Shown here one piece after another: positions 23,360 through 32,051 of a stretch of 38,331 nt of DNA (positions within the stretch are counted from its first letter, which is position 1; every line of letters begins with the position of its first letter). A program made the position numbers and the translations under genes. The DNA lies in NCBI GenBank assembly GCA_023436745.1, contig JAEZHZ010000242.1:1-38331 (forward strand). Reading direction: 5' to 3'. The notes under the pieces are model-generated. The model saw only the letters and a program-made list of their open reading frames with translations, was not told the DNA's origin and did no database searches. Source of the DNA: Pseudomonadota bacterium (lineage in GTDB: Bacteria > Pseudomonadota > Alphaproteobacteria > Rhizobiales > Devosiaceae).

Positions 23360-24687
23360 GCATGGATATCCAGACGCGCGCGATGCCGCCGAAACTGGGA
23401 GTCAGCCTGCCGGCCCTCCGCTTCGCGGTCTTCAGCACCCGGAACTTCGTGTTCCTCTGCGCCGTGCTGGCGATGAACTTCACGCTCATGCGGCCATCGC
23501 CGGTGGACCTGCTGTTTATCGGCTCCTTCATCATAACCCTCGCCTATCTGACCCTGCTGCCGCAGCAGGAGGTGACGCGGCGGGCCATGATCTTCTCTTT
23601 GGTCCTTGGCGGCTGGGCGGTCTCCTACATGCTGGCGTCGCTCCCGCATCTGCACGAGGATTTCGTCGCTTTCGAACTGCTGGCGAAGACATTCGCCATC
23701 TCCATCGGCTTCATCGGGGCCTTCGTGTCGATCAGCTGGGAACGACGGCACTTCGAGACCTTCATGAAGGTCTACGTCGTTTCCTGTGCCATCGCCGCGG
23801 TGCTGGGCACCGTGGGTTTCGTGCTGCAGCACGGGCTGCTGACCTGGGACGGCCGCGCCAAGGGGCTGATCGACGACCCCAACATGTACGGAACGTTCCT
23901 GATCCCGGCAGTGGTGTTCTGCGCGTACCTGCTTGCCCGCCCCGGCAGCAACAGGCTGCTGCTGCTGGGCGCCATGGCGCTCATTTTGCTGGGCATCCTG
24001 CTGTCGTTCTCGCGCATCGCCACGGTGGCGACCGCGGTCTGCCTGTTCGGCTACATCTTCTACCAGAACCGCAAATACCCCCGCCGGCTGGTGATGATCG
24101 TCGGCAGCGTGCTCGGCATCGGCATGGCGCTGTTCGCCATCGCCAGCCTGCTCTCGCCCGAATTCACCGTGAAGCTCCTCGACCGGCTGACCTTCGCCAA
24201 GGCCTACGACCTCGGCGAGGAGGGGCGCTACGCGCGCTACCTGCTGGTGCTGCCGATGATCATGCAGAACCCGATCGGCGTCGGCGTGCTGCAGCTCGAG
24301 AAGATCTTCCCCGAGCCCATCCACAACATCTGGCTGAGCTCGTTCGTGAACTATGGCTGGGGCGGCGGGGTGGCGTGGGTGACGCTGGTGATCGCAAGCT
24401 TCGTGGTATCGCTGCGGAACACACGCCGGACGGGAAGCGAAATCCCCCTGGTGCTGCTGTTCTCGCTGATTGGCGTCATACTCGGTGCATCCCTGCACGA
24501 AGGCGAGCACTGGCGGCACATGTGGCTCTGCTTCGGGCTTGTCTGGGGCTTCAACGCCGCCAACTTCGCTGCCGACAAGGCGCCTGCGCGGCGTCGCACC
24601 GCACCGGGGCGGGTGCGGGCCCCGCGCCCGCAGGTGGCTCGGCGCGGTCCAGCCTATCCGGAGGGCCAGAGGGCGCCGCTGAGATAG
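23356..24687 (+). CDS. O-antigen ligase / Wzy-polymerase-like membrane protein
   Basis: The 443-residue protein has about ten to twelve membrane helices. It has a large periplasmic loop with RLTFAKAYDLGEEGRYARYLL and NPIGVGVLQLEKIFPEPIHNIWLSSFVNYGWGGG (as separate blocks). The last, an H-N-x-W-L pattern, is typical of the O-antigen ligase family, to which Wzy polymerases belong. GLIDDPNMYGTFLIP in an earlier loop is also usual. In this locus it is most likely the polymerase joining repeat units. The start ATG at 23356 overlaps the TGA of the secreted-protein gene. The basic, proline/arginine-rich tail of about 45 residues is cytoplasmic and overlaps the convergent gene. Confidence 0.85.
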   Translation: MSMDIQTRAMPPKLGVSLPALRFAVFSTRNFVFLCAVLAMNFTLMRPSPVDLLFIGSFIITLAYLTLLPQQEVTRRAMIFSLVLGGWAVSYMLASLPHLHEDFVAFELLAKTFAISIGFIGAFVSISWERRHFETFMKVYVVSCAIAAVLGTVGFVLQHGLLTWDGRAKGLIDDPNMYGTFLIPAVVFCAYLLARPGSNRLLLLGAMALILLGILLSFSRIATVATAVCLFGYIFYQNRKYPRRLVMIVGSVLGIGMALFAIASLLSPEFTVKLLDRLTFAKAYDLGEEGRYARYLLVLPMIMQNPIGVGVLQLEKIFPEPIHNIWLSSFVNYGWGGGVAWVTLVIASFVVSLRNTRRTGSEIPLVLLFSLIGVILGASLHEGEHWRHMWLCFGLVWGFNAANFAADKAPARRRTAPGRVRAPRPQVARRGPAYPEGQRAPLR

Positions 24688-25634
24688 CGCTCGGCCAGAT
24701 CAGCGGTGCCGGCGGCAAAGCCATCCATATGCTGCTGGGCCAGCGCCGTATCGGAGTGTGAGCCGATCCAGGCCAGCAACGCCATGCGTCGCAGCATCAC
24801 CATGGAATCGAGCGCCTTGAGATCGGCAGGATCGAGCCTGCGGTTGCGCGCGTAGCCGTCGAGCCACGCCGCCTTGAGGGCAGGCATGACCGGCTGTGTC
24901 TCGTGGAAGGAGATAGCCGCGGCGAAATCGTAGGTGAACCAGCAGAAGCCGCAGTCATCGAAATCGATCAGCGTCACCCGCTGGCCATCGACCAGGAGGT
25001 TGCCGAGGCGCATGTCGGCATGGATGAGACCGAAACGCTCCTGACCCTTTCCGTATTCGGCCAAACGCAGCCACAGCGTCGAATCGAGCCGGTCGAGCAC
25101 TGTCCGCACGGTGCGGTCGACGCCGGGCGCGAGACGCCAGTCCCCCCAGTGGGCATCGGCATCGAGAATGGTGGCCGCCTCCCATACCGGGCGCTCGAAG
25201 CCGGCGGGCCGCTGCCACGTCTGGGCGTGGCCATGAAGGGTGGCCGCGTATTGTCCGAGGGTGCCGAACAGGTCCTCAAGGTCTTCCTCAGGCTGCGGCT
25301 CGCCGCCCTCGATGAAGCGGAACAGCACCGCAAGACGCGGCTCGCCGGAGGCGGTGACGAAGCTCTGCAGCAGGGCGCCGTCGCGGCCGGGCACCGGCTC
25401 GGGAATATCGAGCGTGGTGTCGTTACGGAGGGCGCTGAGCCAGGCAAGTTCGCTCTCGATGGCGGGGCGGCTCTGATAGCCGACGCGGTGCACGCGCAGC
25501 GTGAAGGCGCCCTGCCCCGTCTCGACGAGAAAGGTCTCGTTCTCGGAGCGGTTGAGCAGGCGCCCGACCTCGCAGCCGGCTGTTTCGTTCCATAGGGAAA
25601 GGACGGGTCGAACCGCGTCGGGAGTCAGTGGCAT
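24654..25634 (-). CDS. Aminoglycoside-phosphotransferase-family small-molecule kinase
   Basis: The 326-residue protein has the Brenner motif HADMRLGN and the metal-binding DFDDCGF of the APH/choline-kinase fold. It phosphorylates a small hydroxylated compound; homoserine-kinase-like and stress-kinase (SrkA) relatives share this pattern, so the substrate is open. I chose the ATG at 25634 because an apparent 46-residue extension further upstream reads through tRNA-Pro and is not protein. The last 34 bases overlap the convergent Wzy-like gene. It is probably unrelated to the polysaccharide locus. Confidence 0.85.
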   Translation of the reverse strand: MPLTPDAVRPVLSLWNETAGCEVGRLLNRSENETFLVETGQGAFTLRVHRVGYQSRPAIESELAWLSALRNDTTLDIPEPVPGRDGALLQSFVTASGEPRLAVLFRFIEGGEPQPEEDLEDLFGTLGQYAATLHGHAQTWQRPAGFERPVWEAATILDADAHWGDWRLAPGVDRTVRTVLDRLDSTLWLRLAEYGKGQERFGLIHADMRLGNLLVDGQRVTLIDFDDCGFCWFTYDFAAAISFHETQPVMPALKAAWLDGYARNRRLDPADLKALDSMVMLRRMALLAWIGSHSDTALAQQHMDGFAAGTADLAERYLSGALWPSG

Positions 25635-25680
25635 CGGCACTTCGCTCGACGATCCCTGCGACTGACGGATGGGAAAGATT

Positions 25681-25757
25681 TGGTCGGAGCGGCCGGATTT
25701 GAACCGACGACCCTTTGTCCCCCAGACAAATGCGCTACCAGGCTGCGCTACGCCCCG
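25681..25757 (-). tRNA. tRNA-Pro (anticodon GGG)
   Basis: The minus strand folds as a 77-base cloverleaf. The acceptor stem is CGGGGCG/CGCTCCG with one G-U pair, the discriminator is A, and CCA is encoded. The anticodon stem is TTTGT/ACAAA with loop CTGGGGG, so the anticodon is GGG, reading CCC and CCU. The T arm contains GGTTCAAATCC. It stands alone, upstream of the kinase gene. Confidence 0.97.
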
Positions 25758-25835
25758 ACTGCGCGGAGACATAGAGATTCCGGTGCTTTAGCGCAACCCT
25801 GATTTTCAAGGGCGGAGTGCGCGAAGCGCGGCGGC

Positions 25836-26054
25836 TTGCCTGTGCGCGGGGGACACCGGGGAGCAATCGGCTTCGTGCTGCGGCGCGAGCGGCCGGTGCT
25901 GGACAAGCAGTTCCACCTGCCCACCAAGCGCAAGCTCGACCTGCCGCTGACCGGCGGATCGGCCGTGTTCGGCATCGGCTGGGGCATCGCCGGGAACCTG
26001 ATCGCACGCACGCTGCGGCGTTTTGCGCAGCAGCCCGTTGTAACCACAGCCTGA
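25836..26054 (+). pseudogene. Remnant of a YeeE/YedE-family (DUF6691-like) sulfur transporter
   Basis: From about 25868 to 25993 the frame encodes RRERPVLDKQFHLPTKRKLD followed by LPLTGGSAVFGIGWGIAG, which resembles the middle of YeeE/YedE permeases (usual form: FHLPTRR, then GAALFGIGWGLAG-CPGP). What follows is not YeeE-like, and everything before is missing. About 45 residues of a roughly 140-residue protein survive. Intact YeeE genes commonly precede persulfide dioxygenase genes of the Blh type, so this is what a decayed first gene of that operon would look like. The short frame is open only by chance. Confidence 0.65.
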
Positions 26055-26074
26055 GTCTGAAGAGGAGTTCTCAA

Positions 26075-26968
26075 ATGACCACCATTCCCTTCAAGCCCGA
26101 CATGACCACCCGGCCCGAAGTGACGGCGTTCTTCGACGAGCCGACCAACACGATCTCCTATGTCGTGAAGGACCCCGACTCGAACGCCTGCGCGGTGGTC
26201 GATTCCGTGATGGACATCGACTACACCGCCGGCCGCATCACCCATGACGGTGCGGACAGGATCATCGAGTACATCCACGAGCATGGTCTCAAGCTGGAAT
26301 GGCTGATCGAGACCCACGTCCATGCGGATCACCTGTCGGCGGCGGCCTATATCCAGTCAAAGCTGGGTGGCAAGCTGGGCATCGGCGAGAACATCGTCAC
26401 GGTGCAGGAAACCTTCGGCAAGATCTTCAACGAAGGCACCGAGTTCCAGCGCGACGGCAGCCAGTTCGACCGCCTGTTCAAGGATGGCGACAGCTACCGG
26501 ATCGGCGGGATGACGGCCCATGTCATGCACACGCCGGGCCATACGCCGGCCTGCATGACCCATGTGGTGGGCGATGCGGCCTTCGTGGGCGACACCCTGT
26601 TCATGCCCGACGGAGGCTCGGCCCGCGCCGACTTCCCGGGAGGCGATGCGCGCACGCTCTATCGCTCGATCCAGCGGGTGCTCGCCCTGCCCCGCGAGAT
26701 GCGCCTCTTCATGTGCCACGACTACGGCCCGAACGGCCGCGACATCGAGTGGGAGACCACTGTCGGCGACGAGATCGACCACAACATCCATGTTGGAAAG
26801 GGTATCGACGAGGACACCTTCGTGCGAATGCGCGAGGAGCGCGACGCCACTCTCGACATGCCGAAGCTGATCATTCCTTCGCTGCAGGTCAACATGCGCG
26901 CAGGACAGCTTCCGCCCAAGGACGAGGACGGCAAGACCTTCCTCAAGGTGCCGATCAACGAGCTGTAG
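26075..26968 (+). CDS. blh: Blh-type persulfide/sulfur dioxygenase (metallo-beta-lactamase fold)
   Basis: The enzyme should oxidise glutathione persulfide to sulfite and glutathione using one iron. The 297-residue protein has HVHADH at 81-86, HTPGHTPACMTHVVGD with the next histidine, VGDTLF with the bridging aspartate, and a CHDYGPNG histidine motif. All belong to the ETHE1/Blh group. The C-terminus, with the ETTVGDEIDHNIHVG block and PSLQVNMRAGQLP, is the form seen in Blh rather than ETHE1. In many bacteria Blh carries an N-terminal DUF442 domain; here that domain is a separate gene downstream. Start is the ATG at 26075 behind AGAGGAG. Gene symbol is by family. Confidence 0.88.
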   Translation: MTTIPFKPDMTTRPEVTAFFDEPTNTISYVVKDPDSNACAVVDSVMDIDYTAGRITHDGADRIIEYIHEHGLKLEWLIETHVHADHLSAAAYIQSKLGGKLGIGENIVTVQETFGKIFNEGTEFQRDGSQFDRLFKDGDSYRIGGMTAHVMHTPGHTPACMTHVVGDAAFVGDTLFMPDGGSARADFPGGDARTLYRSIQRVLALPREMRLFMCHDYGPNGRDIEWETTVGDEIDHNIHVGKGIDEDTFVRMREERDATLDMPKLIIPSLQVNMRAGQLPPKDEDGKTFLKVPINEL

Positions 26969-26989
26969 TCACCCAGCCACGGCCAGCCT

Positions 26990-27008
26990 CCCCGCAAGAA
27001 AGGCGGGG
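26990..27008 (+). other. Hairpin between the dioxygenase and DUF442 genes
   Basis: CCCCGC and GCGGGG pair around a 7-base loop, 21 bases past the dioxygenase stop and just before the next ribosome-binding site. No T-run follows; an RNA-stability or translation-tuning role is more likely than termination. Confidence 0.45.
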
Positions 27009-27035
27009 GATACCTCCAGGAACCAGGACATCACC

Positions 27036-27362
27036 ATGAACATCCGCCAGCTCAGCCCGGACTATGCCGTCACTGCCCAGATCAAGCCGGAACAGATCAG
27101 GGAGATCGCGGCCAAGGGCTTCAAATCCATCGTGTGCGCACGCCCCGACAACGAGGATCCCGGCCAGCCCGACTTTGCCGCCATCGCCGAAGCCGCCAGG
27201 GCCGCCGGCATCGTGGCGGTGCACATTCCGGTCTCCGGCCCCCTCGGCGAGGGACAGATCATCCGCTTCCATCAGGCCTGGGAAGAGAGCCCGAAGCCGA
27301 TGCTGGGCTACTGCCGCTCGGGCGGCCGGGCCGGCAGCCTCTTCTCCACCCTCAACTCGTAA
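27036..27362 (+). CDS. DUF442 protein (Blh N-terminal-domain homologue, TIGR01244-like)
   Basis: The 108-residue protein corresponds to the phosphatase-like domain that is fused to the dioxygenase in Blh. It begins with MNIRQLSPDYAVTAQI and has IVCARPDNEDPGQPDF in the middle. It ends with the loop GYCRSGGRAGSLF, in which Cys93 and Arg98 match the protein-tyrosine-phosphatase/rhodanese-like active-site loop. In Blh this domain is proposed to act in sulfur transfer rather than dephosphorylation. It starts at an ATG with AGGAACCAGGA upstream and is the second gene of the module. Confidence 0.87.
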   Translation: MNIRQLSPDYAVTAQIKPEQIREIAAKGFKSIVCARPDNEDPGQPDFAAIAEAARAAGIVAVHIPVSGPLGEGQIIRFHQAWEESPKPMLGYCRSGGRAGSLFSTLNS

Positions 27363-27367
27363 CGGAT

Positions 27368-27385
27368 GCCGGCCCCAAGGCCGGC
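27368..27385 (+). other. Hairpin between the DUF442 and SulP genes
   Basis: GCCGGCC and GGCCGGC are perfect 7-base arms with a CCAA loop, five bases past the DUF442 stop. There is no T-run. It may protect the upstream message or lower expression of the transporter. Confidence 0.45.
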
Positions 27386-27408
27386 CACCAGCCTTCCGGA
27401 GACTTGCC

Positions 27409-29181
27409 TTGCGCCTCAGGTCCTATCTGCCCATTCTCGACTGGGGCAGACGCTATAACCGCGAGACATTGACCAGCGACCTCGTGGCAGCGGTGATCGT
27501 CGCCATCTTGCTGATCCCGCAGTCGCTGGCCTACGCCCTGCTCGCGGGCCTGCCGCCGGAGGTGGGTCTATATGCCTCCATCCTGCCGCTCATCGCCTAT
27601 GCGGTGTTCGGCACCTCCTCGGCGCTTGCGGTCGGGCCGGTGGCCGTCATCTCGCTGATGACGGCAACGGCCATCGGTGGGTTGGCCGAGCAGGGCACTG
27701 CGGACTATTCCAGCGCCGCCATCATCCTCGCCATGATCTCGGGCGGTATACTGACCCTGATGGGGCTGCTGCGGCTCGGGTTCCTCGCCAATTTCCTCTC
27801 CCACCCGGTCATCTCGGGCTTCATCACCGCGTCGGGCATCATCATTGCCACCAGCCAGCTGGGTGGCCTTCTCGGCGTCAGCACCGAGGGCCACGCCCTG
27901 CCCGGCCTGCTGTCCTCGACCTGGACCAATATCGGGACCATCAATCCCTACACGGTGGTGATCGGCGCCCTGGCGCTTGGCCTGCAGCTGTGGATCAGGT
28001 TCGACCTCAAGAACTGGCTCGCGCGCTTCGGGGTGCCCAGGGGGACCGCCACGATCATCGTTCGTGCAGGTCCGGTGCTCGTCGTGTTTCTCACCATGGC
28101 GCTCTCCGTGGTGTTCGACCTCGGCAGCAAGGGCGTGACGCTGGTCGGCGAGGTGCCGCAGGGCCTGCCGATGCTGTCCCTGCCGAGCTTCAACCTGGAT
28201 ACCGTCCAGCAATTGCTGGTTCCGGCGCTGATCATCTCCATCGTTGGGTTTGTGGAGTCCATCTCCGTCGCCCAGACGCTGGCAGCCAAGCGGCGCCAGC
28301 ACGTCGAGCCCAATCAGGAACTGATCGGTCTCGGCATGTCCAACATCGCGGCGGGCGTTGGCGGTGGCTATCCGGTCACCGGTGGCTTCGCGCGGTCCGT
28401 GGTCAACTTCGACGCGGGGGCCGCCACGCCGGCCGCTGGCGCATTCACAGCCATCGGCATTGGTGTCGCGACCCTGCTGCTGACACCCTTCCTCGCCGTC
28501 CTGCCCAAGGCGACACTCTCTGCGACCATCGTGCTCGCCGTGCTGACCCTGGTGGACTTTTCCATTCTCAAGCGCGCCTGGGCCTATTCGAAGGCGGACT
28601 TCGCCGCGGTTGCCATCACGCTCGTGGGAACGCTGCTCTTCGGGGTGGAAGCCGGCATCGCGCTCGGAGTGAGCGCCTCGATCCTCACTTTCCTCTATCG
28701 TTCGTCCAAGCCGCACGCGGCGGTCGTTGGCCAGGTGCCCGGCACCGAGCACTTCCGCAACATCAAGCGGCACAACGTGGAGACCGTCCCCGACATCCTC
28801 TCGATCCGCATCGACGGAAGCCTCTACTTCGCCAATGCACGGTATCTGGAGGATCTGATCAGCGACCTCGTGGCGGACAATCCCCACATCAAGGACGTTG
28901 TGCTGATGTGCTCGGCGGTCAACTTCATCGACATGTCGGCGCTGGAGAGCCTCGAAGCCGTCGAGCAGCGCCTCGAGGACATGGGCATTCGCCTCCATCT
29001 GTCCGAGGTGAAGGGGCCCGTTATGGACAAGCTCCTCGGAGCCCACTTCCTTGAACATCTCTCCGGGGCGGTCCATCTCAGCCAGCACGGAGCCATCCAG
29101 TCCATTCTGGCAGGGCGGCCGCTGGAATCATCCACACCGGAGGATGGGACGGGCGCAGCCCTGGAAACTCCGGCACGGTAG
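27409..29181 (+). CDS. SulP-family anion transporter with STAS domain
   Basis: This is an inner-membrane anion transporter of 590 residues. The transport domain has about fourteen membrane spans, with IPQSLAYALLAGLPPEVGLY near residues 35-55, FGTSSALAVGPVAVISLM and ESISVAQTLAAKRRQ. A cytoplasmic STAS domain follows from about residue 455 (RIDGSLYFANARYLEDLI, then MCSAVNFIDMSALESLE). Family members move sulfate, bicarbonate or organic anions. Beside a persulfide dioxygenase, export of sulfite/sulfate or uptake of sulfur oxyanions is a reasonable guess only. A TTG at 27409 behind GGAG gives the expected N-terminus MRLRSYLPILDW; upstream in-frame ATGs fall inside the DUF442 gene. Confidence 0.9.
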   Translation: MRLRSYLPILDWGRRYNRETLTSDLVAAVIVAILLIPQSLAYALLAGLPPEVGLYASILPLIAYAVFGTSSALAVGPVAVISLMTATAIGGLAEQGTADYSSAAIILAMISGGILTLMGLLRLGFLANFLSHPVISGFITASGIIIATSQLGGLLGVSTEGHALPGLLSSTWTNIGTINPYTVVIGALALGLQLWIRFDLKNWLARFGVPRGTATIIVRAGPVLVVFLTMALSVVFDLGSKGVTLVGEVPQGLPMLSLPSFNLDTVQQLLVPALIISIVGFVESISVAQTLAAKRRQHVEPNQELIGLGMSNIAAGVGGGYPVTGGFARSVVNFDAGAATPAAGAFTAIGIGVATLLLTPFLAVLPKATLSATIVLAVLTLVDFSILKRAWAYSKADFAAVAITLVGTLLFGVEAGIALGVSASILTFLYRSSKPHAAVVGQVPGTEHFRNIKRHNVETVPDILSIRIDGSLYFANARYLEDLISDLVADNPHIKDVVLMCSAVNFIDMSALESLEAVEQRLEDMGIRLHLSEVKGPVMDKLLGAHFLEHLSGAVHLSQHGAIQSILAGRPLESSTPEDGTGAALETPAR

Positions 29182-29196
29182 AAGGAGAAGGTTGAG

Positions 29197-29625
29197 ATGG
29201 TTCACGTGGTCTGTACCCAATGCGGCGCGACAAACCGGATCGCCGCCGGACACTCCGCGGAAGACGGCAAGTGCGGCAAGTGTGGTGCGGCGCTGTTCGA
29301 CGGGCATCCGGCGGATCTTGCCGGCCCCATGCTCGAAAAGCAGATTGCACGGTCGGACATTCCCGTCGTGATCGATGTCTGGGCACCCTGGTGCGGGCCC
29401 TGCCGCGTCATGGGTCCACAGTTCGAGGCGGCAGCGCGCGAGGCCGAGCCGGCCATGCGCTTCGTCAAGCTCAACTCGGATGAGAACCAGGAACTCGCCG
29501 GACGCCTCGGCATACGGGGCATTCCTACCATGATCCTGTTCAGCGGCGGAAAGGAAGCCGGACGCGTATCCGGCGCCATGTCCAGCGGCGACATCCTGAA
29601 GTGGGTGCGCCAGACAGCCGGCTGA
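29197..29625 (+). CDS. trxC: Thioredoxin TrxC (zinc-finger thioredoxin 2)
   Basis: A disulfide reductase of 142 residues. The N-terminal zinc ribbon has Cys6, Cys9, Cys26 and Cys29 in two CxxC pairs. The thioredoxin domain follows with the active site WCGPC at 65-69 and the cis-proline segment GIRGIPTMILF. It starts at an ATG behind GAAGGAGAAGG, 15 bases after the SulP stop. As the last gene of the sulfur module it could reduce persulfides or mixed disulfides arising during sulfide detoxification; that role is inferred from position. Confidence 0.95.
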   Translation: MVHVVCTQCGATNRIAAGHSAEDGKCGKCGAALFDGHPADLAGPMLEKQIARSDIPVVIDVWAPWCGPCRVMGPQFEAAAREAEPAMRFVKLNSDENQELAGRLGIRGIPTMILFSGGKEAGRVSGAMSSGDILKWVRQTAG

Positions 29626-29648
29626 CCGACAGGAGCAGCCGACCTCAT

Positions 29649-29683
29649 CTCACCGATGACACCCTTGTCTGGCACTCGGTGAG
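29649..29683 (+). terminator. Possible weak terminator after trxC
   Basis: CTCACCGA and TCGGTGAG are perfect 8-base arms with a 19-base loop, 24 bases past the trxC stop. There is no T-run, so termination here is uncertain. Nothing else is recognised in the 209-base gap to the next gene. Confidence 0.3.
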
Positions 29684-29834
29684 GTTGACCGGATGTCGCA
29701 CAGCGTCCTACAGCGGAGCGGCAGCAGAAGGAGATTTATGCGCAGAGGCTGGTAATCCCGTCCGCGACAGCGGTATCGCCCGGCACCCACAGGGTCGCCG
29801 GACCACTTTGCGTATTCTTTCTCTGGAGTTCTCA

Positions 29835-30284
29835 ATGGACAATGAGGACGTCATCATCCGGCCCTTCGCGGCACCGGATACCCTTGCGCTTTCCGAGATC
29901 TGGCTCGAATCCTCGCTGCTTGCCCACCCGTTCATCGGGGAGGCACGGCTGCGCGAACAGAGGGTGCTGATCGAGGAGCGCTACCTGCCGAACGCCGAAA
30001 CCTGGGTTGCGATGGCAGGTGGCCGGTGCGCCGGCTTCATCAGCCTGCTCGACACCTTCATAGGCGGATTGTTCGTCTCCCCTCAGCAACAGGGGCTGGG
30101 GATCGGACGCCGGCTCGTGGCGCATGCACTGGCCCTGAAGGGTGAGCTTTCGCTCGAGGTCTATACCGGAAACATGCAGGCCATGGGCTTCTATGCGGCC
30201 CTCGGCTTCGAGGAGATATCCCGGCGGCCGACCGATGACGAAGGATACCCCTTCGAGAACGCGCGCCTGCGCCTCATCGGCTAA
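29835..30284 (+). CDS. GNAT-family N-acetyltransferase
   Basis: The 149-residue protein has the GNAT fold: an N-terminal strand with VIIRPFAAPDTLALSEIW, motif A with IGGLFVSPQQQGLGIGRRLVAHAL holding the acetyl-CoA pyrophosphate loop QxxGxG, and motif B with SLEVYTGNMQAMGFYAALGF. It resembles YjaB-like acetyltransferases; the acceptor is not known. It starts at an ATG with TGGAG upstream. A large gap before it suggests its own promoter rather than membership in the sulfur operon. Confidence 0.87.
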   Translation: MDNEDVIIRPFAAPDTLALSEIWLESSLLAHPFIGEARLREQRVLIEERYLPNAETWVAMAGGRCAGFISLLDTFIGGLFVSPQQQGLGIGRRLVAHALALKGELSLEVYTGNMQAMGFYAALGFEEISRRPTDDEGYPFENARLRLIG

Positions 30285-30290
30285 CCACGC

Positions 30291-30316
30291 GTCGGGCGGT
30301 ATTGCTGCCGCCCGAC
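30291..30316. terminator. Hairpin between convergent genes
   Basis: GTCGGGCGG (30291-30299) and CCGCCCGAC (30308-30316) form a perfect 9-base stem with an 8-base loop. It lies midway between the stops of the acetyltransferase and the TIM-barrel gene. It could act for both strands, though no T-run is present. Confidence 0.55.
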
Positions 30317-30327
30317 ACACGCCGGCG

Positions 30328-31001
30328 CTACTGGACCATGGCCGCCACGGAGTCTCGCACGCTGGCCGGTGTGTCACCGGTGACGATGGCACCGAGCAGA
30401 ACAGCAGACACACCAACTTCACGCATCGAGCGGGCATCTGCGGGTGTCAGCTGCAGCTGGCTCGGCACGATCACGGGTACGTCGACGGCACGGACGATGT
30501 CGGCATAGCGATCGAGGTCCGCCTGCGTCATCGGCGTGCGGTAGCGCTCGAACGGCATGATCGAGGCTTCGATGATGCAGCCGGGAATGGCGGCGATCCT
30601 GGCGACGTCTTCCGGTGCGCTGGTGGAGGCCAGCGCCGGCATCGGCCGGAGCCTGGACTCCAGCAGGTGCGGCTGGAGATGGTCGACATAGACGTTGAAG
30701 CCCTCGAAGCCGAGCTCGTGCAGAGCGCCCATCTCCTCGGCGCTCGGCACCGTCTCCTGACCGGCCATCACCAGCAGCGGACAACCGAGCTTCGCAAGCG
30801 CTTCGAAAAACGGCCGCTCCTCGGCGAAGGAGCCGAAGGTGGTGCCGGTGGCGCGGTGATAGGCGTTGAGGTGGGTCTTGAGGGCATATGCTCCCCCATC
30901 GAGCGCGGCTTTGGCGAGGTCGAGATCATGCCGCGCAAGCGACACGATGACCGGAAAGCTGCCATCGGTGAGGGCCTGGTAGAACGGGGTCGTCGGGTAC
31001 A

Positions 31002-31002
<1 letters not shown>
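30328..31002 (-). CDS. TIM-barrel protein, distantly NanE-like (ribulose-phosphate-binding fold)
   Basis: The 224-residue protein has eight readable strands, among them FPVIVSLA, AYALKTHL, CPLLVMAG, FEGFNVYVDH, PALASTSA, IIEASIM, VPVIVPSQ and SAVLLGAIVTG. The last two, with an intervening LTPADARSMREVGV, are laid out like the phosphate-binding end of N-acetylmannosamine-6-phosphate epimerase and related barrels. This suggests an aldolase, epimerase or isomerase acting on a sugar phosphate, but catalytic residues cannot be matched with certainty. It is the last gene of the ABC-transporter operon, and its ATG shares one base with the stop of the ATPase gene. Confidence 0.6.
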
Positions 31003-32048
<1,046 letters not shown>

Positions 32049-32051
32049 GGG

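Noticed and set aside
25634..25772. 46-residue N-terminal extension of the kinase gene containing a 'GVAQPGSAFVWG' type sequence
   Set aside because: The stretch is the translation of the tRNA-Pro gene on the same strand; such frames are a known annotation artefact.
25817..26074. Upstream extension of the persulfide dioxygenase frame
   Set aside because: It has no family similarity and overlaps the YeeE remnant in another frame; the ATG at 26075 has an AGAGGAG site and the conserved N-terminus.
25681..26074. tRNA-Pro as an integration site for the sulfur module
   Set aside because: The module lies on the 5' side of the tRNA, there is no integrase and no repeated tRNA 3' end in the window.
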